DNA of 17,629 nt from JAYOFM01 sp038117225 (lineage in GTDB: Bacteria; Pseudomonadota; Alphaproteobacteria; Rhodospirillales; Casp-alpha2). Position 1 is the first letter of the stretch. Every line of letters begins with the position of its first letter. The stretch spans positions 1-17,629 of the forward strand of contig JAYOFM010000085.1 of assembly GCA_038117225.1 (NCBI GenBank), given 5' to 3'. Under the pieces are notes generated by a model that worked only from the letters and a program-made list of their open reading frames with translations, made no database searches and was not told where the DNA came from. Of the stretch, positions 7,353 to 12,850 are shown one piece after another. The position numbers and the translations under genes were made by a program.

Positions 7353-7356
7353 CCTC

Positions 7357-8064
7357 TCACGAGGGCCGCAACGCACCGAGGTCAGGAACGGCGTCCGGTT
7401 TGCGCAAGTAGAGCGGGCCTGGTACCGGCGGGCGCTCACCCGGCCGCCATCGAAGGGCCGCCAAAGCGGCGATCCGGCTTGTCTCGGGTTCCGGGTTCGC
7501 CTGGCTCAATTCGGCGTTGATATGCCGGTCAGTGAGCAGCGGCATCATTCGGGCCGCCGCATTGCCCGCCACCATCACGTGATCAGGACCAAGCGTCGAC
7601 GTGACGAAATCAGCCAATGCCCCAGGGGCCAAGCTGCATGGCGCCAATCCGGTCGCGCCTCGGAAAATCTGTACAAACACGTCGTCGCGCCTGCTCTCGA
7701 GAGCCACCATTAAAGCACCGGTACGGGTTTCTGGCTCAGGCGCGTCCGCGGCAATGGCCTCAAATGTTGTGACGCCGATAACCGGCAGCGCCGCCGCAAG
7801 ACCGAGGCCGCGCGCCGCCGCAAGGCCGATCCGCACCCCGGTGAAGGCCCCCGGGCCGATTGTCACGGCGATGGCATTTAACCCGGCCATGCCGCCGATA
7901 CAGGCAGTGGTGAGGCACTCCCCGATCATCGGCATCAACGCCTCGGACTGGCCGCGTGCCATGACGACCCGTCGTGACGACATCGTGGTGCCCGCCTGAT
8001 AGATACCAACTGCACACCCATCCGAAGCCGTATCGAGCGCGAGAATGACCGGCGCCGGTGTCAT
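7357..8064 (-). CDS. tsaB: tRNA t6A biosynthesis protein TsaB
   Basis: TsaB is the ASKHA-fold partner of TsaD in making threonylcarbamoyl-adenosine at position 37 of ANN-decoding tRNAs. The family signature is clear: ILALDTASDGCAVGIY at the N-terminus, then a region corresponding to GPGSFTGxRxG (TIGPGAFTGVRIGLAAARGL). The C-terminus ends with PGPLYLRKPDAV, also typical. At 235 aa the length is normal. The reading frame stays open upstream to 8265, but that extension lies inside the preceding nitroreductase gene and looks like out-of-frame translation, so ATG 8064 was chosen although it lacks a clear ribosome binding site. It follows the nitroreductase by 37 nt and is probably cotranscribed with it. 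The rimI gene that often follows tsaB is not here. Confidence 0.94.
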   Translation of the reverse strand: MTPAPVILALDTASDGCAVGIYQAGTTMSSRRVVMARGQSEALMPMIGECLTTACIGGMAGLNAIAVTIGPGAFTGVRIGLAAARGLGLAAALPVIGVTTFEAIAADAPEPETRTGALMVALESRRDDVFVQIFRGATGLAPCSLAPGALADFVTSTLGPDHVMVAGNAAARMMPLLTDRHINAELSQANPEPETSRIAALAALRWRPGERPPVPGPLYLRKPDAVPDLGALRPS

Positions 8065-8101
8065 GCGAACCGGAGAAGAACGAATAGTGGTGTATTTGGC
8101 G

Positions 8102-8692
8102 TCATTCGACTCGGCAGGCGTCGTCGAAGGAAAGCCTGGGCGAGCGCGGAAACAGGTCGCTCCCATCGCCGTATCCCAGATTACACAGGAAGTTGGTGCG
8201 TACCTTGGTGCCGCTGAAGAACGCCGCATCGACCTTATCCTGGTCGAACCCCGACATGGGGCCACAATCGACGCCCAATGCGCGCGCGGCCAGGATCAGA
8301 TAACCACCTTGCAGGGTGCCATTTCGCATCGCCGTCGACTCGATCAAGGCGTCATTGCCGACAAACCACGCCCGCGCGTCCGTGTGCGGAAACAACGCCG
8401 GCAGGCGTTCATAAAATTCCATGTCGTTGCCAATGATTGCCGTGACCGGGGCCGCCATCGTCTTGTCGACATTTCCGGGGGCGAGGCACGGCCGTAGTCG
8501 TTCCTTGGCCTCTGGCGTGCGGACAAAGACGATGCGGGCGGGCGAACAATTGGCGCTGGTTGGCCCCATGCGCGCCAGGTTCCAGATTTCGTGCAAGGTT
8601 CCGTCATCGACTGGGCGGTCTTGCCACGTGTTGAAGGTCCGTGCCTCTCGGAACAACAGATCAAGCGTTGTGTCATCGGTCACTGCGGTCAT
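8102..8692 (-). CDS. rutE: RutE-like nitroreductase (malonic semialdehyde reductase family)
   Basis: This 196-aa FMN-dependent nitroreductase-fold enzyme follows E. coli RutE closely along its length as I recall it: ARTFNTWQDRPVDDGTLHEIW, MGPTSANCSPARIVFVRT, ERLRP, FYERLPALFPHTDAR, LGVDCGPMSGFDQDKVDAAFF and NLGYGDGSDLFPRSPRLSF. The length also equals RutE. RutE reduces malonic semialdehyde to 3-hydroxypropionate in the Rut pyrimidine-degradation pathway. None of the other rut genes are in the window, so the substrate here is inferred only from similarity. The ATG at 8692 is preceded by AAAGGA with about 10 nt spacing. It is divergent from the deacetylase and lies 37 nt ahead of tsaB on the same strand. 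Confidence 0.86.
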   Translation of the reverse strand: MTAVTDDTTLDLLFREARTFNTWQDRPVDDGTLHEIWNLARMGPTSANCSPARIVFVRTPEAKERLRPCLAPGNVDKTMAAPVTAIIGNDMEFYERLPALFPHTDARAWFVGNDALIESTAMRNGTLQGGYLILAARALGVDCGPMSGFDQDKVDAAFFSGTKVRTNFLCNLGYGDGSDLFPRSPRLSFDDACRVE

Positions 8693-8737
8693 CGGTCAAT
8701 CGTCCTTTCATGCGCCCCTAATGTGTCATCGCTAGCC

Positions 8738-8766
8738 TTGTGCCGAAACCCGCTTGTCATGACAAT
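8738..8766 (+). promoter_or_regulatory. Putative deacetylase promoter with an overlapping palindrome
   Basis: TTGTGC (8738-8743), a 17-nt spacer and GACAAT (8761-8766) make a moderate sigma70-like promoter. The perfect 12-bp palindrome TTGTCATGACAA (8754-8765) covers most of the -10 hexamer, where a repressor would be expected to bind. It lies in the 98-nt divergent region between the nitroreductase and deacetylase genes. A perfect 12-bp palindrome is not rare in a window of this length, so the argument rests on its position. Confidence 0.4.
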
Positions 8767-8780
8767 AGTGTTTCAGTTTT

Positions 8781-8784
8781 GGAG
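8781..8784 (+). promoter_or_regulatory. Ribosome binding site deciding the deacetylase start
   Basis: GGAG six nt before ATG 8791. The upstream GTG at 8740 has no comparable site and would overlap the proposed promoter. Confidence 0.6.
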
Positions 8785-8790
8785 CGCCTG

Positions 8791-9876
8791 ATGATCACCG
8801 AGCCACCGGAACATCGCCACGGACGGTATCTTCGCTGCAAGACCCCAATGGGTTGGGTCGGCGCGATATTCATGGCGTTGACGTTTTTTGCCACCGGCGA
8901 GAACGTCGCGCGCGCCGATACGGTAAAGCAGGGCCTTAGCGCCGTCGTCGTGATGTACCACCGGTTCGGCGAAGATGCGTATCCGTCGACAAACGTTCGG
9001 CTTGAGCAACTAGACGCCCATATTAAGGAATTGTCGCGCGAGAAGTACCGCGTTCTGCCGCTTGAGGAAATTGTCGCGGCGCTGCATAGCGGTCGGCCGC
9101 TTCCCGACCGGGCGATCGGGATCACGGTCGACGATGCCTTCCTTTCCGTCTATCGCGAGGCGTGGCCTCGGTTTCGCGAGGCCGGTCTGCCATTCACGGT
9201 GTTTGTCGCGACGGATTCCGTTGATCGGGGCGTTCGCGGCTACATGAACTGGGATCAGATCCGCGAGATGCGCGATGCCGGCGTTTCGATTGGCCATCAC
9301 ACGGCGTCCCATCTGCATATGGCGGCCGCGTCGATCGATACAAACCGTCAGGAAATACTCTCCGCAAGCGACCGCTTTCGAAAGATGACGGGCACGACCC
9401 CCGCGTTATTCGCGTATCCATATGGAGAGAACAGCCTTGCCGTCCAGAACCTCGTCAAACAATCTGGCTTTGCTGCGGCATTCGGGCAGCATTCCGGTGC
9501 CATTGGCGGCGGCCAGGACCTGTTCTATCTGCCGCGCTTTGCGCTGAACGAATCCTATGGCTCGCTCGAGCGGTTGACGTTGATCGCCAACGCGCTACCG
9601 CTGCCGGTATCGGACGTGACCCCGGTCGAGCATTTGGTCACGGCACCCAATCCCCCGCTCCTCGGCTTTACCGTGGCGCCCGACGTCTCGCGCCTAGGCC
9701 GGCTCAGTTGTTTTACCTCTCAGGAAGGGCGTGTGCGGCAGGAATTCCTTGGTCGTCGGGTTGAAATCAGACCGAAGACGCCTTTCCCCCCTGGGCGTAC
9801 GCGGGTCAACTGTACGCTGCCGACGGCGGATGGCCGGTGGCACTGGTATGGGCGGCAATTTTACAGGGTGAAATAA
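8791..9876 (+). CDS. Secreted polysaccharide deacetylase (NodB-fold, CE4-like)
   Basis: This 361-aa protein has an N-terminal hydrophobic segment (about residues 20-35, GWVGAIFMALTFFATG, then NVARA before DTVKQ) that looks like a signal peptide, so it probably acts in the periplasm or outside. The NodB-type domain covers about 48-250: VVMYHRFG, ITVDDAF (motif 1; Asp114/Asp115), HHTASHLH (motif 2; His170 and His174) and FAYPYGE (motif 3). Motif 1 reads TVDDA instead of the usual TFDDG. The family removes N- or O-acetyl groups from chitin-like sugars, peptidoglycan or exopolysaccharide; the substrate is not evident. Residues 280-361 form a separate Pro-rich C-terminal region I do not recognise. 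ATG 8791 is favoured by GGAG six nt upstream. It is the second plus-strand gene and converges with the glucosaminidase across a 36-nt gap. Confidence 0.88.
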   Translation: MITEPPEHRHGRYLRCKTPMGWVGAIFMALTFFATGENVARADTVKQGLSAVVVMYHRFGEDAYPSTNVRLEQLDAHIKELSREKYRVLPLEEIVAALHSGRPLPDRAIGITVDDAFLSVYREAWPRFREAGLPFTVFVATDSVDRGVRGYMNWDQIREMRDAGVSIGHHTASHLHMAAASIDTNRQEILSASDRFRKMTGTTPALFAYPYGENSLAVQNLVKQSGFAAAFGQHSGAIGGGQDLFYLPRFALNESYGSLERLTLIANALPLPVSDVTPVEHLVTAPNPPLLGFTVAPDVSRLGRLSCFTSQEGRVRQEFLGRRVEIRPKTPFPPGRTRVNCTLPTADGRWHWYGRQFYRVK

Positions 9877-9912
9877 GACACCGGTACTGCCCGGCACCCT
9901 ATTGTGGATTGA

Positions 9913-10929
9913 TCAAATGGCGGGCGGTCCGCCGCTCGCCGATTGGTTCAATCGCGCGTCGTCCAGGCGTCGAAGATCATTCGCCGTAATGATGGTTCGA
10001 ATTGTCCGAATGTAGTCCTCGCCGCGTTCGGAATAGCGCGACAGACCCTTAAGCAGCTTCGTGCCATCAACGGCGGCCCCTTGAGCGCGAAGGGCCGAGC
10101 GCATGCGGCGGAACGATCTATACGCTCGGTGTGTATTCAGGTTCCGAAAATAGGCGGCAACCGAATCCGAAAGCTGATCGAACGCGCGGACGCGGTGGCG
10201 CTTGCCCTTGTCCCGACGCGCCGGAACAAACCCCATGTCGTTGTAGGTCCACTGCCCAAAAATCGCATTACCCTCACGCGCGAATCGCGACGTTCCCCAG
10301 CCGCTTTCCTCTGCCGATTGGGCCAGCGCGAGGGAAGGAGGGATCACATCGATCCGGTGTAACAGTTCATTAAGGTCATTCCGTTTGACGCCATAACGAT
10401 CAGCCATCACGGCAAGCCAGAGCCGATCAACGGCGGACGGCGTCTGTCCGAGGCGCTTTTCGGCGCGCAGAGTCCACAGGCGCTTGCGATCGCGGAGGAT
10501 TCGCTCGTTTGTGGACAGAACCAAAGGCAGCACGGTGCGGAAAAACAGGCTCTTGCGGCGCTCGACGTCGCGAAGATCCTTGAGGTCAGGTGGAAGACTG
10601 GCAAGAAACACGCGTGGCACAGGTTTATCACCGACGCGGACACGCTCCAGGTCATAGCCGAGCCGCGAAAACGTCGCGTGCAGGGCCGCCGAAGTGTGCA
10701 ACGACACCGCACCATGGGACGCCCGGCGAGACGCCACCGTTACGACGCCACTGCCATCACGGGCATCATTGGCCGGGCTGATCAATCCCGCCGGCAACTC
10801 AAGTGCCGCACGCGGCGCGCCGGTCGTCGAGGCCGGCGGTTTGACAAGACTGACGGCCACGCCCGCGATGATAAGCGCGGTGGCGAATGCCAGCAGTATA
10901 TTTTCCGAACGAGATGCCATCATCCACAT
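9913..10929 (-). CDS. Bax-type glucosaminidase (GH73-like), membrane-anchored
   Basis: This 338-aa protein has one N-terminal hydrophobic helix (about residues 10-28), so it is either a signal anchor or an uncleaved signal facing the periplasm. Residues 35-100 are low complexity. The glucosaminidase/Bax domain covers about 165-315: the catalytic-region motif LALAQSAEESGWGTSRFAREG with Glu208 as the likely acid, then NAIFGQWTY, RAFDQLSDSVAAYFRNLNTH and YSERGEDYIRTIRTII. By family it should cut the glycan backbone of peptidoglycan between GlcNAc and MurNAc. The start is ATG 10929, with ATGs at 10923 and 10920 as alternatives; no convincing ribosome binding site distinguishes them. It converges with the deacetylase and lies 217 nt after the NifU-like gene, so it probably has its own promoter. 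Confidence 0.88.
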   Translation of the reverse strand: MWMMASRSENILLAFATALIIAGVAVSLVKPPASTTGAPRAALELPAGLISPANDARDGSGVVTVASRRASHGAVSLHTSAALHATFSRLGYDLERVRVGDKPVPRVFLASLPPDLKDLRDVERRKSLFFRTVLPLVLSTNERILRDRKRLWTLRAEKRLGQTPSAVDRLWLAVMADRYGVKRNDLNELLHRIDVIPPSLALAQSAEESGWGTSRFAREGNAIFGQWTYNDMGFVPARRDKGKRHRVRAFDQLSDSVAAYFRNLNTHRAYRSFRRMRSALRAQGAAVDGTKLLKGLSRYSERGEDYIRTIRTIITANDLRRLDDARLNQSASGGPPAI

Positions 10930-11146
10930 TTCGCTTAATGCGGAGCCTTCCCCGACAGCGTCGGCGAAACTCCATTAACATTCTTCCCAGGATGAAACCT
11001 CTAAGCGGCCGTCGAGACCCACGCGACAGAACGCCTCCGCATGCGGCGTCTAGGCAGTGCTTCTATCATGAATAGGGCCGGCTCGCCAAATTTGTGCGAT
11101 GCAACATAATGCTGCATTGCACAATATTCGTCAAGGCAATTGGCGG
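10930..11146. other. 217-nt intergenic region between the NifU-like and glucosaminidase genes
   Basis: No gene is seen. A 27-codon plus-strand ORF (10992-11075) has no ribosome binding site or recognisable product. The region holds several inverted repeats: a 12-bp-arm hairpin at 11092-11124, a stem ACGCC/GGCGT at 11031-11049 enclosing the palindrome CCGCATGCGG (11037-11046), and a 5-bp stem with a 3-nt loop at 10952-10964 just upstream of the glucosaminidase start. It probably contains the NifU transcript end and the glucosaminidase promoter, though I found no clear -35/-10 pair. Confidence 0.6.
11092..11124 (-). terminator. Long hairpin downstream of the NifU-like gene (possible terminator)
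   Basis: Arms 11092-11103 (TTGTGCGATGCA) and 11113-11124 (TGCATTGCACAA) pair over 12 positions with one non-Watson-Crick pair and a 9-nt loop. It begins about 22 nt after the NifU stop codon in minus-strand transcription. Only a short ATTT follows, so it is a weak intrinsic terminator at best. The odd pair is G-U in a plus-strand RNA but A-C in a minus-strand RNA. It could instead be a protein-binding site. Confidence 0.4.
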
Positions 11147-11695
11147 TCAGTCGACGGCACGGACCTCGGTCACTTCAGGCACGTAGTATTTAAGCATGTT
11201 CTCGATACCGTGCTTTAACGTTGCAGTGGAGCTGGGGCAACCCGCGCAGGCGCCCTGCATGTGCAAATAGACGATGCCCTCTTCAAAACCCCTAAAGACG
11301 ATATCACCGCCATCTTGAGCCACGGCAGGGCGTACACGTGTATCAATTAATTCTTTGATTTGTATAGATATTTCGTCTCCAGGCACATCTCCAGAGACAT
11401 CCGATGTTTGATCCTCCATCATCGGGCGGCCGGACTGATAGTGCTCCATGATGACGCCGAGAATTTGCGGCTTCATGATGTCCCAGTCCTTGTCGACGCC
11501 CTTCGTTACGGTGACGAAATCAGAGCCCAGGAACACGCCGGCAACACCATCGACGCCGAACAGGGCGGTCGCCATCGGGGATCGTCCGGCTTCTCCCGCA
11601 TCCGCGAAATTTGCGGTGCCGTCAGTCATCACGGCCTGGCCGGGAAGAAACTTCAATGTCGCGGGGTTCGGCGTCGATTCGGTCTGAATGAACAT
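11147..11695 (-). CDS. NifU-like Fe-S cluster scaffold (Nfu type, two domains)
   Basis: This 182-aa Nfu-type protein has the N-terminal Nfu domain (MFIQTESTPNPATLKFLPG; VDGVAGVFLGSDFVTVTK) at about residues 1-87. A short linker follows, then a C-terminal NifU-like domain (about 108-180) with the cluster-binding CxxC (GACAGCPSST; Cys150 and Cys153). Such proteins accept and deliver 4Fe-4S clusters to target enzymes; MiaB in this window is a plausible client, though that is inference. The frame opens at ATG 11710, but I chose ATG 11695 because GAGGA (11704-11708) is eight nt upstream and the family almost always starts MFIQTE. A good promoter is at 11739-11768. It lies just after trpS on the same strand. 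Confidence 0.95.
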   Translation of the reverse strand: MFIQTESTPNPATLKFLPGQAVMTDGTANFADAGEAGRSPMATALFGVDGVAGVFLGSDFVTVTKGVDKDWDIMKPQILGVIMEHYQSGRPMMEDQTSDVSGDVPGDEISIQIKELIDTRVRPAVAQDGGDIVFRGFEEGIVYLHMQGACAGCPSSTATLKHGIENMLKYYVPEVTEVRAVD

Positions 11696-11703
11696 GGTCA
11701 GTT

Positions 11704-11708
11704 TCCTC
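11704..11708 (-). promoter_or_regulatory. Ribosome binding site deciding the NifU-like start
   Basis: GAGGA eight nt before ATG 11695. Its presence inside the five-codon upstream extension argues that ATG 11710 is not the true start. Confidence 0.7.
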
Positions 11709-11738
11709 ATTGGCGGCGCGGGGTTGAATGCTCAACTC

Positions 11739-11768
11739 ATTAAATGGTCTGCGCGACCGGGATATCAA
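11739..11768 (-). promoter_or_regulatory. Sigma70-type promoter for the NifU-like gene
   Basis: TTGATA (11763-11768), an 18-nt spacer and TTTAAT (11739-11744) each match five of six consensus bases. The predicted start, near 11732, falls within a small stem (GTTGA/TCAAC, 11723-11736). The leader would be about 37 nt. This makes the gene independent of trpS. Confidence 0.6.
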
Positions 11769-11792
11769 GTCTCGAATGCGTGAGCGATCAGG

Positions 11793-11810
11793 CGCGCCCG
11801 CTAGGGCGCG
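11793..11810 (-). repeat. GC-rich stem-loop holding the trpS stop codon
   Basis: CGCGCCC (11793-11799) and GGGCGCG (11804-11810) form a perfect 7-bp stem around a 4-nt loop. The trpS TAG (11801-11803) lies in that loop. No U-tract follows in the minus-strand direction, so classical termination is unlikely. Confidence 0.55.
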
Positions 11811-12796
11811 AGAAATCCGACGACGTCATAGACCTCGCGAAGAACTGGTTCAGCGAGCCCTCGCGCCCGTTCCGCGCCCGACGCCAACACCGCATCGACG
11901 TCGCCAGGCGCCGCCATAAGCCGGCGCATTTCATCCTGCATGGGCGATAACTGGGCGACCGCCAAATCCGCGAGCTCTTGTTTGAAGGTCGAGAACTGGC
12001 CGCCACCGAAACGGCGGCAGACTTCGTCAATCTCGATATCCGCCAACGCCGCATAGAGACCCATGAGATTTGCCGCTTCCGGCCGTGCCTCGAGCTCGCC
12101 GGGAACAGCGGGCAGGGCATCGGGATCGGTCTTGGCGCGGCGAATTTTCTTGGCGATAGTATCGGCGTCGTCGGTCATATTGATGCGCGAATTCTCGGAC
12201 GGGTCGGATTTACTCATCTTCGACGTACCGTCCTTGAGAGACATGACCCGCGTCGCGGCGCCAAAGATCAGCGGCTCGACTATGGGAAAGAGATCAACGC
12301 CAAAATCGTTATTGAACTTCTGCGCAATGTCGCGCGCCAATTCCAGGTGCTGCTTCTGGTCTTCGCCAACCGGCACGTGGGTCCCCTTATAGAGAAGAAT
12401 ATCGGCGGCCATCAAATTGGGATAGGCGTAAAGTCCGACCGATGCGTTTTCGCGGTTCTTGCCGGCTTTTTCCTTGAACTGGGTCATCCGGTTGAGCCAC
12501 CCCAATCGGGCAACACAATTGAATATCCAGGCCAGTTGGGCGTGGCCCGGCACTTGGCTTTGATTGAAGATGATGTGGCGCTCGGCATCGATACCGGCGG
12601 CGATCATGGCGGCCGCCACTTCGCGGGTACTGGCGCGCAATTGCATCGGGTCCTGCCAGACGGTTATGGCATGCAGATCGACGACGCAGAACAAGCATTC
12701 GTACTGATCCTGCAGACGCACCCAATTTCGAATCGCGCCCAGATAGTTGCCGAGATGGAGGTTGCCCGTCGGCTGAACACCGGAAAAAATGCGCAT
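11801..12796 (-). CDS. trpS: Tryptophanyl-tRNA synthetase
   Basis: TrpS is a class Ic aminoacyl-tRNA synthetase that charges tRNA-Trp in the cytoplasm. The HIGH-type motif is at residues 10-18 (TGNLHLGNY) and the KMSKS loop is exact at 193-197. Other family landmarks are FSGVQPTG, GLYAYPNLMAADILLY, VPVGEDQKQHLELARDIA and the C-terminal helical region. At 331 aa the length is typical. The ATG at 12796 has AAGGG nine nt upstream (12806-12810). It lies 54 nt after murJ on the same strand, consistent with a glnD-murJ-trpS transcription unit. The stop codon sits inside a GC-rich stem-loop (11793-11810). Confidence 0.97.
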   Translation of the reverse strand: MRIFSGVQPTGNLHLGNYLGAIRNWVRLQDQYECLFCVVDLHAITVWQDPMQLRASTREVAAAMIAAGIDAERHIIFNQSQVPGHAQLAWIFNCVARLGWLNRMTQFKEKAGKNRENASVGLYAYPNLMAADILLYKGTHVPVGEDQKQHLELARDIAQKFNNDFGVDLFPIVEPLIFGAATRVMSLKDGTSKMSKSDPSENSRINMTDDADTIAKKIRRAKTDPDALPAVPGELEARPEAANLMGLYAALADIEIDEVCRRFGGGQFSTFKQELADLAVAQLSPMQDEMRRLMAAPGDVDAVLASGAERARGLAEPVLREVYDVVGFLAP

Positions 12797-12850
12797 GTTT
12801 GTAAGCCCTTCGCGAACGGCGGCGAGTTATGGCGGGTTGCGCTTCACCGG

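Noticed and set aside
8065..8265. 67-codon N-terminal extension of tsaB
   Set aside because: The extension overlaps the nitroreductase gene in another frame, and its sequence has no similarity to TsaB. The family N-terminus begins at ATG 8064.
8740..8790. GTG start for the deacetylase, 17 codons upstream
   Set aside because: ATG 8791 has GGAG six nt upstream and gives a better signal-peptide length. The GTG would fall inside the proposed promoter.
9877..9912. Possible bidirectional terminator between deacetylase and glucosaminidase
   Set aside because: Only a 3-bp perfect stem with mismatches can be drawn and there is no U-tract on either side.
7056..10929. A new defence or toxin-antitoxin system in the region of broken synteny
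   Set aside because: All genes there belong to recognisable metabolic, regulatory or envelope families, and no nuclease, toxin or effector signature was found.
10992..11075. 27-codon plus-strand ORF in the NifU-glucosaminidase gap
   Set aside because: No ribosome binding site, no recognisable product, and it runs through inverted repeats.
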